Below, in pieces: positions 1-8,706 of a DNA stretch of 39,390 nucleotides (position 1 is the stretch's first letter; each line of letters begins with the position of its first letter). A model generated the notes under the pieces. It ran no database searches, was not told the origin of the DNA, and worked only from the letters and a program-made list of their open reading frames with translations. The stretch is taken from assembly GCF_013177735.1 (NCBI RefSeq), contig NZ_WOEZ01000190.1, forward strand, positions 1-39,390. Reading direction: 5' to 3'. The stretch is from Paraburkholderia elongata (GTDB taxonomy: Bacteria; Pseudomonadota; Gammaproteobacteria; Burkholderiales; Burkholderiaceae). The position numbers and the translations under genes are program-made.

Positions 1-662
1 GTTGTGCCATCTTGGTGGGTGGTGTCATCGGTTTGGCAAATGCTCTCCTGATTTTAGGCATAGGTATCAATCCCTTCATCGCGACTGTTGGATCCGCCTT
101 CGTGGTGAACGGTTTATCTTTCGTACTTACAAAGAACGCTGCATTCATTGTCCAAACCAGCGACTTTAGCATACTCGGCTCGGGTCGCTTCCACGGCATT
201 CCTTATTCCGGCATGCTTCTTCTGGGCCTGATCTTTGTAGCGATCTTAATTCTGAAACGGACGGTCTATGGTCATATGCTATACGCGGTTGGCGGAAACT
301 CCGAAGCCTCGAGATTATCTGGAATTCCGACTAAGTGGATTAGTGTCGTTACGTACATAGGACTTGGTCTTTGCTGCGGTCTGGCAGGTTTTCTATCCGC
401 ATCCCAACTCAGCTCCGCCCAGTCGAGCGTTGATCAAAATTTCCTTTTTGATGTCATGACAATAGTAATTGTCGGTGGCACGTCACTAGGAGGAGGTGCG
501 GGTTCAATTTTTCAGACGACAATTGGGCTTTTGATTGTAGCGACAATAACCAATGGCTTTGTGCTTCTGGATGTAAGTCCATTTTACCAAGATATCCTAA
601 AGGGAATCATCATACTTCTCGCCTTGACTTTTGATAGCATCTTCAAGCGTTTTCGGAATTAA
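1..662 (+). CDS. ABC transporter permease, ribose/sugar type (5' partial)
   Basis: This is the C-terminal two thirds of an inner-membrane permease of the RbsC/BPD_transp_2 family, which carries sugars or related solutes with a periplasmic binding protein and an ATPase. The reading frame is open from the left edge (codons from base 3), so the gene begins outside the window. The TTG at 12 is not a credible start. About 219 residues are visible against about 320 in the family. They are very hydrophobic with several membrane spans, and carry the family motif VGGNSEASRLSGI followed by the glycine-rich IVGGTSLGGGAGS segment. The C-terminus is short and basic (KRFRN). The binding protein and ATPase are not visible. 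The substrate is unknown. The family call is firm and the substrate class is inferred. Confidence 0.88.
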   Translation, partial: CAILVGGVIGLANALLILGIGINPFIATVGSAFVVNGLSFVLTKNAAFIVQTSDFSILGSGRFHGIPYSGMLLLGLIFVAILILKRTVYGHMLYAVGGNSEASRLSGIPTKWISVVTYIGLGLCCGLAGFLSASQLSSAQSSVDQNFLFDVMTIVIVGGTSLGGGAGSIFQTTIGLLIVATITNGFVLLDVSPFYQDILKGIIILLALTFDSIFKRFRN

Positions 663-767
663 TTATGAACCCAGCATAAAAAGTGTTTTTTACACACCAG
701 ATCCCTATATCCCGGCGGGCTAGCCAAAAAATAGCCGGCCGCCGGTTTTAATTAACAGGAGAAAGAA

Positions 768-1301
768 GTGACAGAACTAAATTTAGAGCAGCGACTGCGA
801 GCAATTGAGGATCAACTTGAGATTTACAGATTAATCGCATCCCATCCACCCAGCGCTGACACCGGAGCGGATTTTTACACACGACAAGTTTATACAGCAG
901 ATGGCGTGTTTGATTTGGGAGACGAATTGGAGGGGGCGCGTGGAAACCTGGCAGTTGCGGCGATAACCAAGACGCCTGGGCACCAGCAAGCTATCGCCAG
1001 CGGTCTCATTCATTTCACGGGCTTGCCTATTATCGAATTGGAAGGTGACACAGCGTACGTTACCTCCTATCTCCAAATAATTACGCCAGATTCGCATGGA
1101 GAACCTCGCGAACTTCCAAACCATGGCGTTACAAACGGGTTCCGGATACACGGCGTATGGGCGAACCGTTGGTCTCTGGTGCGAACCTCAGAAGGCTGGA
1201 AGATAAATAATCGAAGCTTGCGCCTGCTGGACGGCTCCAGTGCCGGACGAGAAATACTGGAGAAAGCGCTTGAACGGTATCAATCCAATGATGCGCCCTG
1301 A
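768..1301 (+). CDS. SnoaL-like / NTF2-fold small protein
   Basis: A 177-residue protein with the look of the SnoaL-like (NTF2 superfamily) group. It has an N-terminal helix LEQRLRAIEDQLEIYRLI, an Asp-rich segment YTADGVFDLGD, then beta-strands with the usual VTSYLQII and NRWSLVRTSEGWKINNRSL pattern near the C-terminus. Members act as small cyclases, dehydratases, isomerases or hydroxylase subunits in catabolic and polyketide pathways, and the reaction here cannot be predicted. The start is GTG at 768, chosen because AGGAGA at 757-762 sits five bases upstream. It lies 105 bp after the permease on the same strand, so it may share a transcript with the transporter. Family call fairly good, function unknown. 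Confidence 0.72.
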   Translation: MTELNLEQRLRAIEDQLEIYRLIASHPPSADTGADFYTRQVYTADGVFDLGDELEGARGNLAVAAITKTPGHQQAIASGLIHFTGLPIIELEGDTAYVTSYLQIITPDSHGEPRELPNHGVTNGFRIHGVWANRWSLVRTSEGWKINNRSLRLLDGSSAGREILEKALERYQSNDAP

Positions 1302-1589
1302 TTAAAGTGTTGTAACGGAATTAACCGAGCGCGAGTTTTAATCCCTACCCGACTTTTCTTAAAGTGCTCTTTAAAATCACCTGCAGCACGACCCGACAGT
1401 GACAGCTTTAAAAATTCTTTGCCTCATTGCCTTTCTAGATGCATGACAGTAGTTTGTGCTTAAATTCATCTACCCGCAGCACCGAAAACGCCGGATCGAA
1501 GGCGATCCAGCGCAGCTTTACATTAGGCAGCGAGTATCAAGTTTAAGGAAATTAATCAAAACCCTAAAATAATACAGGAACGTCACAAC
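1302..1589. other. Intergenic leader of the interrupted porin
   Basis: A 288-bp AT-richer gap between the SnoaL-like gene and the first porin. I see no gene in it. It probably contains the porin promoter, but no sigma-70 hexamers could be assigned with confidence. Confidence 0.4.
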
Positions 1590-2163
1590 ATGAATAACCC
1601 TCTTTACCGGGATTTGCCGTCAAACGCGCTGCTCGCAGGCGTTTTTTCCATGTTGCTAGCATCAAGTGCCTTTGCTGACTCATCCGTCACGCTGTATGGT
1701 GTAATCGACCAGGGTATCGACTACACGAACAACAGCGGCGGGCACTCACTTTGGCATATTCAGGACGGCACCTACGATGGTGTCTACGGTAGCCGATGGG
1801 GGCTTAAGGGCTCCGAAGATCTGGGCAGCGGCCTAAGTACTGTTTTTAGACTCGAATCTGGCTTCAGCGCTGAAAATGGTCAAATGCGTCAAGGGGGACG
1901 CCTCTTTGGCCGACAAGCATACGCCGGCATTTCGGACAACCAGTTCGGTACTGTCACGCTGGGTCGTCAATACGACTCTGTCGTAGACTACCTTCAGCCA
2001 TTGACCGCACCAGGCGTTTTCGGCGGGCCAATCGTGCATGCTGGTGACATCGACAATACCGATAATTCGTTTCGAGTTGACAACTCTATCAAATATACAA
2101 GTCCGAATATCAGCGGCCTGACATTTGGAGGACTTTACTCATTCACTAATACAAACGCGCCGG

Positions 2164-2173
2164 GCCGTGGGAC
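2164..2173 (+). repeat. Target-site duplication, left copy
   Basis: GCCGTGGGAC directly before the left inverted repeat of the IS4-family element. An identical copy lies at 3574-3583. Deleting the element plus one copy restores the porin reading frame. Confidence 0.88.
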
Positions 2174-3573
2174 CAAACCTATCAACTTAAGCCGCAGAGG
2201 CTTGTAAACACGGGGCTGAGCGGGTAGGATTCGGAATGTCGTAATCCTCACTATTTCACGATATGAACTCGGGTTATCCCTATACTGAGCGGGTTCATCA
2301 GCTACCTTCATTCGGCGGAACTGCGTACGCGTCATGTTGCCGATCCGAAGCATTTCAGCCGGCGCCGCAAGCTGGACTTCGCCATACTGATCAGCTGGTT
2401 TCTCGGCTGCAACCGGGCCTGCGTTCAGACTGAGCTCGACCGCTTCTTCGCGGTGCTGCATAACCAGGCCGAACTGGTGCGAGGCGCAAGCGCCCAGGCA
2501 CTTTCGAAAGCCCGGCAGAACCTGCCGCACACCGTGTTCACCGATCTGACGCAGCATCTGCTTACGCTCGTCGAACAGCACATCGGCATGCCGCGCTGGC
2601 ACGGGCTGCGCGTGGTGGCCGCCGACGCGAGCGATGTGCGGCTGACTACGCGCGATGCCACGCGTCGCGTGATCCAGTTTGCCAAGGTCTTCGCGCTGTA
2701 CCTGCCTGGCGTCGAGATGATGCTGCATGCGACGCTGTACGGTACTGATACCGGCGAGCGGCAGATGCTGTTCGAGCACCTCGATCTGCTGGGCAAGAAT
2801 GACCTGCTCGTGCTGGACCGCGGTTATCCCGCCTCCTGGCTGATGGCCGCACTCCAGATGCGCGCGATTCACTTCTGCATGCGCATTGACAGCATCGGCG
2901 GCGCTGCCGTCACAACGTTCCTGCGCAGCGGTGCAGGCGAGGCGATCGTGACGTTGCCACCGCCAAACCGTCCGGACGCGAGCGACTACGAGATTGAACG
3001 TGCGCCGGTCACGGTGCGCCTCATCCGGCTCGTGACACCCGAGGGCCGCGTGCGTGTGCTGGCCACCAGTCTGCTCGATACCCAAACATGGCCCGCTGCG
3101 GACTTCGCCGCCCTGTACCACCAGAGGTGGCGAATTGAGGAAGCGTTCAAACGGATCAAGCATCGATTGGCGCTTGAAGCCGTCTCCGGACTGAGCTGGC
3201 TGACGCATCAGCAGGATCTCGCCGCGAAGGTCCTCAGCGACAATCTCAGTGCGCTGCTGTGCCTGGAAGCACTCGGTGAGCGCGACGGACAGATCAGCGA
3301 ACACACGCCCACCTTGATCTGTTCGTCCACCGACGCGCTGCTCAAGATCAACCGTACGCGCGCATTTGCCCACATCCGGCAGTGCCTGCCGCGCTGGCTG
3401 TGCGATGGCATTGCGCCTGCCATCGATGATCTGACTCGCCTGCTTCGTCATATTGCTGACAATGTCATCCGCTTCATGCCCGACCGTAGCCGACCTCGAC
3501 CGCTGCAACCCAAGCCACACAAGGCATTCGCCTCCAAAGCCGTCATGTAGCTCTCCTTAAGTTGCGAGGATTG
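2174..3573 (+). mobile_element. IS4-family insertion sequence, complete (about 1.4 kb)
   Basis: A 1400-bp element with one transposase gene inside the porin. The ends are imperfect inverted repeats of 18 bp: the left end CAAACCTATCAACTTAAG and the reverse complement of the right end CAATCCTCGCAACTTAAG match at 15 of 18 positions. It is flanked by a direct target duplication. The outermost base is ambiguous by one, because GGCCGTGGGAC (11 bp) is present on both sides and its first G on the right can belong to either the element or the target. The family call rests on the transposase Y-R-E-K signature and the long (10-11 bp) duplication. Confidence 0.88.
2453..3550 (+). CDS. IS4-family DDE transposase
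   Basis: Transposase of the insertion sequence. Counting from GTG 2453, the likely catalytic residues are Asp58 in AADASDVRL, Asp122 in VLDRGYPASW, and Glu229 in the IS4 signature Y-x2-R-x3-E-x6-K (YHQRWRIEEAFKRIK, residues 222-236). The coding frame does not begin at 2453. It is open back to a TGA at 2264, and the extra 60 or so codons (for example DPKHFSRRRKLDFAILISWF) look like a genuine transposase N-terminus. No ATG, GTG or TTG lies between 2267 and 2453 in this frame, so translation would need a rare start (CTG at 2285 or an AUU/AUC-type codon) or a frame change from ATG 2263. The start is therefore unresolved; the family call is firm. Confidence 0.85.
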   Translation: MLHNQAELVRGASAQALSKARQNLPHTVFTDLTQHLLTLVEQHIGMPRWHGLRVVAADASDVRLTTRDATRRVIQFAKVFALYLPGVEMMLHATLYGTDTGERQMLFEHLDLLGKNDLLVLDRGYPASWLMAALQMRAIHFCMRIDSIGGAAVTTFLRSGAGEAIVTLPPPNRPDASDYEIERAPVTVRLIRLVTPEGRVRVLATSLLDTQTWPAADFAALYHQRWRIEEAFKRIKHRLALEAVSGLSWLTHQQDLAAKVLSDNLSALLCLEALGERDGQISEHTPTLICSSTDALLKINRTRAFAHIRQCLPRWLCDGIAPAIDDLTRLLRHIADNVIRFMPDRSRPRPLQPKPHKAFASKAVM

Positions 3574-3583
3574 GCCGTGGGAC
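3574..3583 (+). repeat. Target-site duplication, right copy
   Basis: GCCGTGGGAC directly after the right inverted repeat, identical to 2164-2173. A length of 10-11 bp is typical of the IS4 group. Confidence 0.88.
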
Positions 3584-4169
3584 GACAGGCTTGTGGAGTG
3601 TTGGCGCAAGTTACTCGGTTGCGGGATTAAATGTCGCTGGAGCATATCTGTACGCGAAGAATCCAGCACTCTTGTTGACGGATGGCAACTACGTAGCAAA
3701 CACGACCGGCACCGCCGTCGGAACAAGTGGACCATTCAGCTATGTCGGACATCCAAGCAATGAGCAGGTGTTCGGCGCAGGTGCCAGCTACACGATAGGT
3801 TCCGCAACGCTCAGTCTCAACTATACGAATACAAAATTCGATAACGCGAACGGCACCGCTGGTACTGTCAAGTTCGCAAACTACGAAGCGTGGGCAAAGT
3901 ACAACTTTACCCCATCGTGGTACGCCGGTATTTCCTATGATTACACGCACGGCGATATTGGCTATAACGAGACAGTACCTCTCTACCACCAGATTGGTTT
4001 GACGACGTCATATTCTTTGTCGAAGCGTACGTCGGTCTATGCGGTGGCTGCCTGGCAAAAGGTTGCGGGCGCAGCAAAGAATGCAGCTATCTTCGACGGC
4101 GCTACTGGCGACGCATCGAGCAACAGCCATCAGATCGCGACCCGCATTGGCATCTATCATCTATTCTGA

Positions 4170-4409
4170 CGGAAACAAGCCGATCAAGCGAACAGTATCC
4201 GGATCGGCAAGTCTCCCGCAAGGCTTGGGTGGCTATCCGTCCAAAAATGACGGAAGCCACTTCTATTACATGAGTTTCCAATGTGGCTGCGGTGAGGTCT
4301 GGGAAACAATCGGAGAACGCCACCCTGTGAGTCCACCTTCAAAATGAAACCCTTGGCGAGTCAACGCGCCAATGTTCCCCAGTGCGGTGAATAAAAAGTT
4401 CGTCGATTT
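4170..4409. other. Gap after the interrupted porin
   Basis: About 240 bp between the porin stop and the small hypothetical gene. No gene, clear hairpin terminator or repeat was recognised. Confidence 0.3.
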
Positions 4410-4646
4410 TTAGGCGGCACGCATTGCCGGCCGTTCTCGACTCGGTGGGAATATGCGCCACGCGCCGTCCTGTTGACGAAAAAAGAACATTGCAACGGGA
4501 CCTGCCGCCGTTAACGTCTCGGCGCATACATAGCATTCGTGCTTGGATCGTCTGTTTCTGAACTCAGTGATCCGAAGCCCGTTCGCCGGATCCGCGGCGA
4601 GCCAGTGCTCGACCGTCTCGCGCAACGAGTTTTTCGCGCTATTCAC
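4410..4646 (-). CDS. Small hypothetical protein
   Basis: A 78-residue basic protein that I do not recognise. It looks coding because it starts with GTG at 4646 behind a strong Shine-Dalgarno (AAGGAGAAG just upstream on the minus strand). Its composition is also protein-like, with a helix LRETVEHWLAADPANG, a central ECYVCAETL segment with two cysteines spaced by two residues, and an FFFRQQDGAWRIFP stretch resembling a beta-hairpin. There is no signal peptide or membrane span. It sits between the two porins, on the same strand as and downstream of the second one (136 bp). Function unknown. Confidence 0.55.
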   Translation of the reverse strand: MNSAKNSLRETVEHWLAADPANGLRITEFRNRRSKHECYVCAETLTAAGPVAMFFFRQQDGAWRIFPPSRERPAMRAA

Positions 4647-4782
4647 GACTTCTCCTTCGTCTCATTTGATGCCACCGTCCTGTTTACGCGCGTGTGATAC
4701 AAGTTGTCCCAAGCAGGCCGAGCTCCCTCCGCCAATCGCAATGGCTAACTGCGAACTTCTAACTCGGGACACTGGGTTGTTT

Positions 4783-6045
4783 TCAGAACCGATGCGCTAT
4801 ACCAATCGAATCGACAAACTGTTGCTTCGACGCGGACGGGGTCATCCCGTTGATGGAGGCCACAGCAGGTTGCCCCAACGAGTCCACGCCGGCCGCACGC
4901 TGATAGGCGGCGACCATATATACGTCTGTCCGTTTCGATAGGTAGTAATGCACCCCGGCATTCGCCTGGTTGTAGTGGGCTTTCATGGCATTGGGGCCGA
5001 GCATTGCGGTGTACGAATACGACGCCGCGACGGAAAGCGCCGGCGCGATTTGCCAGGAAGTGTTCAATTCGACCGTATTGAACATGGCGCTTCCAACATA
5101 TCCGAGCGGATTCGGGCCCGACTCGGAACCCAAGCCAATGAAACGCGTGTTCGTATACACGGCCCCGACAGTCACGCGACCAAGCATGTAAGAAGCCGCA
5201 GCCCCGAAAACTTCCTCGCGATGCGCGGAGGCATAGCCGGCCATGACGGGATTCCTCTCAGGTGTTGTCGCAGATCCGAACGACCCGATATTGTTTGTCG
5301 TTACGCCACCCGCGTTAGGCTGAGCGCCCCACATCGAGATATTCGGATCGTACGCAGTCAGGTATCCAACGCCGAGCCGCAAAGGCCCCCCTGTGTATCC
5401 GGCGCCTGCCGAGACCACCTGATTCGTCGACATGCTTCCTGGCACTCCGCCAAAACCGTACATAAAGTTAGCCGAAAACCCCATCCAGTTGGACGATGCA
5501 ATCTTGATCGTATTGTTTTGACGCACGGTCAGACCCAGGTCGTCGATATCGTCCGGGTGTGCGGTAATGGCGCCACCCCATTGATTGACGGACGTGAAAG
5601 GGCCAAGGTAATCCACGACAGATGAATACTGTCGACCAGCAGTGATAGCACCCAAGCTCTTGCTCGACAGACCGACAAACGCCTGCCGGCCAAACAGCAA
5701 CCCGCCTTGCCCCAACGCACCGTTTGTCGCATTGAAGCCGTTTTCCAGCGTAAAGATTGCGGTTGTTCCTCCCCCCAGGTCTTCGGCGCCCCTGAACCCA
5801 AATCGGCTCCCGATGTACGCGGACGTCGCCCCGTCCAGCATCGAGTATTGTCGGGCACCATGGAGCGCCCCACTCACTTTGCCTGTTTGGGCATTGCTTA
5901 CGAACACGACATCAGGATCGACGATTCCGTAGAGCGTCACGCTGCTTTGAGCGAACGTCGTCGACGAGAGTCCGATCGAAGCCAGGGATGCCAGAACCCG
6001 CGCGTTCTTCCCAAATTTTGCATTTTTATCAGCTTGATTAGACAT
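4783..6045 (-). CDS. Trimeric outer-membrane porin (OpcP/OmpC-like)
   Basis: An intact porin of 420 residues from ATG 6045; a TTG four codons upstream is in frame but less likely. The signal peptide has a basic start (KNARVLASLASIG) and probably ends near TTFA-QSSVTLYG. The mature part shows the Burkholderia porin landmarks GSRFGFRGAEDLGGG, LFGRQAFVGL and GRQYSSVVDYLGP, and repeated aromatic amphipathic strands such as VHYYLSKRTDVYMVAAYQRA. It ends in GIAHRF with the C-terminal Phe required for Bam-dependent insertion. It forms a passive channel for small hydrophilic solutes in the outer membrane. It resembles the interrupted porin at 1590-4169 in its N-terminal region, so it may be the working paralogue. 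The position next to a catabolic cluster suggests substrate uptake, which is inference. Confidence 0.9.
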   Translation of the reverse strand: MSNQADKNAKFGKNARVLASLASIGLSSTTFAQSSVTLYGIVDPDVVFVSNAQTGKVSGALHGARQYSMLDGATSAYIGSRFGFRGAEDLGGGTTAIFTLENGFNATNGALGQGGLLFGRQAFVGLSSKSLGAITAGRQYSSVVDYLGPFTSVNQWGGAITAHPDDIDDLGLTVRQNNTIKIASSNWMGFSANFMYGFGGVPGSMSTNQVVSAGAGYTGGPLRLGVGYLTAYDPNISMWGAQPNAGGVTTNNIGSFGSATTPERNPVMAGYASAHREEVFGAAASYMLGRVTVGAVYTNTRFIGLGSESGPNPLGYVGSAMFNTVELNTSWQIAPALSVAASYSYTAMLGPNAMKAHYNQANAGVHYYLSKRTDVYMVAAYQRAAGVDSLGQPAVASINGMTPSASKQQFVDSIGIAHRF

Positions 6046-6131
6046 ACTAATTACCAAGAATTGAATTGATTTATCGGATGAACGTGTGCCATGCTGTCAA
6101 GCTGGCACTCGCCCTACTTATGAGATCGGTC

Positions 6132-6397
6132 TCAGTGACCTGCCTGAGCTGACACTTGCACGCCCGTCTCGCGCGTGACCAACTGGTTATCGAACAGAGC
6201 GCGGTCCGGGTTCGCGTCTACCGAGCAACCGGTGACCGAACAAAATATGCCGCCGTCATGCTTGCCGCCAACGTCTACGAAAACTTGCGGCGACTCTTTA
6301 CGAGATGATGAAAACGACAGTCGCCCAGTATCGGCGGTCGCCCCAGCCTCAGGCTTGCCGGTTGCGGGCCGCCGGGACAAGTTGCAACGTTTGTCAT
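6132..6397 (-). pseudogene. Small unknown gene with strong RBS, apparently frameshifted
   Basis: A near-perfect Shine-Dalgarno (AGGAGG, minus strand, plus positions 6404-6409) precedes ATG at 6397, which opens MTNVATCPGG but hits a stop after about 42 codons. A second frame, shifted by a base near 6380, is open to 6132 and reads like real protein, including SPQVFVDVGGKHDGGIF, then CSVTGCSVDANPDRALFDNQ and LVTRETGVQVSAQAGH. I infer one gene of about 88 residues broken by a single-base shift in the run around 6375-6385. The family is unknown to me. It directly follows a VOC-protein remnant on the same strand, so the two were probably one operon. Confidence 0.45.
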
Positions 6398-6407
6398 CTC
6401 TATCCTC

Positions 6408-6655
6408 CTAATTGAATAAGTGTTCCGCCACAAAGGCGCCGCCACTGACGGCCGGGTTGCCTGTGACGTTAGTACCGGCTAACTCGGATTCGTCGCTGCC
6501 GCTGTACAGCCAGATGCCCGTGAAATTGAACGGAGGACGGAGTCCCTCCCGAAAGCCGAGAACCGGTCTGTAGAACTGCCTTGACTTGTCGAGGTCACCG
6601 GGATGGGCGTTTCCCGTAGATCCGTGATCGATCGATAACTTATAGGGTGATCAAA
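6408..6655 (-). pseudogene. Glyoxalase/VOC-family remnant
   Basis: The minus strand here encodes DLDKSRQFYRPVLGFREG followed by LRPPFNFTGIWLYSGSDE. This aligns by eye with the start of the intact VOC protein at 11473-11955 (DLERSGRFYERVLGFRAG, then YRPPFDFPGLWLYRGGDE). After that the two diverge and the frame ends at 6408 in GGAFVAEHLFN, giving about 80 codons against 160 in the intact copy. No start codon is visible upstream: a TGA closes the frame near 6652. It is best read as a truncated, diverged copy of a VOC dioxygenase or lyase gene. A short VOC protein with an undetected start remains possible. Confidence 0.55.
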
Positions 6656-6659
6656 GTAC

Positions 6660-6673
6660 CCGATATGTATCGG
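6660..6673. promoter_or_regulatory. Perfect inverted repeat, candidate operator
   Basis: CCGATA-TG-TATCGG, two perfect 6-bp arms with a 2-bp spacer, lies just upstream of the VOC remnant and small gene on the minus strand and about 200 bp after the hydrolase gene. Its size and symmetry suit a TetR- or MarR-type site. No binding partner can be assigned. Confidence 0.35.
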
Positions 6674-6867
6674 TCAATATTTTTTTGCGATCGGGAAATC
6701 CGGCCAGCTTCAAAAAATGCCATCGCACGAAGCGATGGCTTCAGCGTCCGGGTCGATCCGGGTGTCGTCTCTACGCGGCGCTTCGTCGGAGTATGACGGA
6801 GACGCCGGTACGACGAAAGGCCACCCGGATCGTGACGACGTTTAGTAATGGCAGTTCGGGACGTCGG

Positions 6868-8646
6868 TCACTCGTCCTTTGGAGGTACGATCGGAAGAAG
6901 AATATAGTTTTCTCGACCTTCTCCAAAGTGAAGGGTTGTTCTTCCACCGAATAGTTCAACGGGACGATCACGCGGATCATCATGCAAAAATGGTCCGCAT
7001 CCGGTGAACTCGTTCTTCATGTTCGACAGCCGCCCTCCACTGCCGCCTGGGTAGACATAGTCCCGTCCCCTGACGCTGAGGGCAATACGGGCTCCCTTCG
7101 GGACCACGATCGACGTGGGCCAAATCTCGATATCAAGCTCGTACACATCGCCGGGCGTGAGGGGCTGAATCTCGTCATGCGAGTGATAGGGTCTATAAGG
7201 GAGAGTCTTTTCCTTATCCAGCTTTCGGTGGGAAGCGCGCAGCCATCCTTGCGCTACGGGAGTATGCGGATCAAGTGCGCCGATAAAGGTAATTTCGCTG
7301 AAGTCGGCAGAAAAGACCCGAAGGACCAGGAAAAGGTCCGCATCCTTCGTGGTCGAAGATACGTGCAGTTTCGCTGCGATCGGGCCGGTGAGTTCCGTAG
7401 GTTGGTCGAGTGGTGGGGTAACGAAGGTGATCCCATCCCCTAGAGCATCGAAGGAAACGGACGCGATTTCTTCGGTGCGTTCAGACTTAAGCGAATGGGT
7501 AACCGGGTCAATGTGAAAACGTGTCCAATGAGTACGGGGAATGGGCCAATCCTCTTCAAAACGTTCCTCGAATCGCTCACCGGGATGCCGGACCTGTAGC
7601 CTCACCTTCGGTTCCCGATCCCAACCGTTATCTTCTCCTTTCAGAAAATGATCAAAGAAGCGTCTTTGGATGTCAATACCGTAGTCCGTATAGTAGTGCG
7701 TCCAATGCTCGATTCCGTGAACTTCGAGCCATTTGTTCTTTGACCCAGAATTGACAAATCCTTCGAAATTGCCCCGTGGGTGAAGCCCTTGTCCACCCCA
7801 ATTGGCTGCTGATAGTACTGGCACATCTATATCACTCAATCGCGCCGTACGGCTATTGTAAAAGTCGTCGACGAGCGGGTGGCGTAGCACCTCATTCCAC
7901 AGGTCCAGACGATTAGCGCCAAGCTCTTCTTCAGTGAGCGTCTCCGGGCCTGAAACCCACTCACCGGTGAAACGGCTTCGATGTCCTCTCGTCCCTTTGC
8001 CATTTTGCACCGACTTGATCTGCATATCGTACCAATTCTGGCCAAAGGTGCAGTAGATGCCTCCGTGAAAGAACATCTCGCGATAGGAGTCGTTGAAACC
8101 TTCCCAGACACAGATGGCGGCAAGATGGGTTGGGCGCTTCGCAGCGACCTGCCATTGATTCGCCCCATAGTAGGAAATGCCGCTCAAGCCCACCTTTCCA
8201 CTAGACCACGGTTGGACACCGGCCCAGTCGATGCAGGCAGCGTAGTCCTGAGTCTCCTGCGGCGACCACACTTCGAGGTAACCCGGCGATCTACCGGCAC
8301 CGCGGCAGTCGACGCGTATGCAGACGTAACCATGGGGAACCCATTTTTCGGGATCCGCTACTTCCCAGCTCTGATACGCATTCGTCGATCCGGCAACGAC
8401 ATCGGGGTGCTCACCGACCATCTTTTCCCATGCAGTGCTGTATCCATCGGCGAAGTGCAGCATCTTCGCGTATGGTCCAAGTGACATCAGGACGGGAAAA
8501 CGGCCGTCTTTCGCAGGGCGGAAGATATCCGCCCGCAATACAACACCATCGGCCATTCGAATAGGGACATCCCATTCAATGATCATACCAAGACGAACCT
8601 CTTTCTTTCCAGATAAGTTGATGGCTTCTTCGTTTCTCATGCTCAT
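6868..8646 (-). CDS. CocE/NonD-family hydrolase (X-Pro dipeptidyl-peptidase S15-like)
   Basis: A 592-residue serine hydrolase of the CocE/NonD family, which cleaves acyl esters, amides or related bonds. It starts at ATG 8646 behind GAGGAGG. The alpha/beta-hydrolase domain spans about residues 22-340: VRVDCRGAGRSPG resembles the family oxyanion region, the nucleophile is Ser158 in GLSGISYYG, and the likely histidine is 314 or 317 in GIEHWTHYYTD. The C-terminal part (about 380-590) is the PepX_C beta-sandwich, with PYRPYHSHDEIQPLTPG and GGRLSNMKNEF. The usual acidic residue in a GWxD motif is replaced by NWGGQG (282-287). There is no signal peptide. It lies 60 bp downstream of the MFS gene on the same strand, so the two are probably one operon. 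Substrate unknown; a role in a xenobiotic or aromatic pathway is inferred. Confidence 0.87.
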   Translation of the reverse strand: MSMRNEEAINLSGKKEVRLGMIIEWDVPIRMADGVVLRADIFRPAKDGRFPVLMSLGPYAKMLHFADGYSTAWEKMVGEHPDVVAGSTNAYQSWEVADPEKWVPHGYVCIRVDCRGAGRSPGYLEVWSPQETQDYAACIDWAGVQPWSSGKVGLSGISYYGANQWQVAAKRPTHLAAICVWEGFNDSYREMFFHGGIYCTFGQNWYDMQIKSVQNGKGTRGHRSRFTGEWVSGPETLTEEELGANRLDLWNEVLRHPLVDDFYNSRTARLSDIDVPVLSAANWGGQGLHPRGNFEGFVNSGSKNKWLEVHGIEHWTHYYTDYGIDIQRRFFDHFLKGEDNGWDREPKVRLQVRHPGERFEERFEEDWPIPRTHWTRFHIDPVTHSLKSERTEEIASVSFDALGDGITFVTPPLDQPTELTGPIAAKLHVSSTTKDADLFLVLRVFSADFSEITFIGALDPHTPVAQGWLRASHRKLDKEKTLPYRPYHSHDEIQPLTPGDVYELDIEIWPTSIVVPKGARIALSVRGRDYVYPGGSGGRLSNMKNEFTGCGPFLHDDPRDRPVELFGGRTTLHFGEGRENYILLPIVPPKDE

Positions 8647-8706
8647 TTAGAATTTCCTCCTCGGGAGTCTGTAGGGTTTTTTAACGGGACGGTACGGATG
8701 CGCAGT

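Larger units (their letters stand above)
1590..4169 (+). pseudogene. Trimeric outer-membrane porin gene split by an IS4-family element
   Basis: This porin gene is in two pieces, 1590-2173 and 3584-4169, separated by an insertion sequence. The first piece has a signal peptide ending in SSAFA, then DSSVTLYGVIDQGIDY, and the typical loop region with GSRWGLKGSEDLGSGL and LFGRQAYAGI. The second piece holds the last strands and ends in IGIYHLF, with the C-terminal phenylalanine used for outer-membrane assembly. Joining base 2173 to 3584 keeps the frame and gives a complete 389-residue porin, the usual size for Burkholderia OpcP/OmpC-like porins. As it stands the product is truncated after about 194 native residues plus an IS-encoded tail ending at 2207, so it should be inactive. 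No other lesion is visible, so the insertion looks recent. Confidence 0.93.

Noticed and set aside
2135..3520. 461-codon minus-strand open frame across the IS element
   Set aside because: Antisense shadow of the transposase; composition (many His, Arg, Gln) is typical of a reverse frame and there is no start signal.
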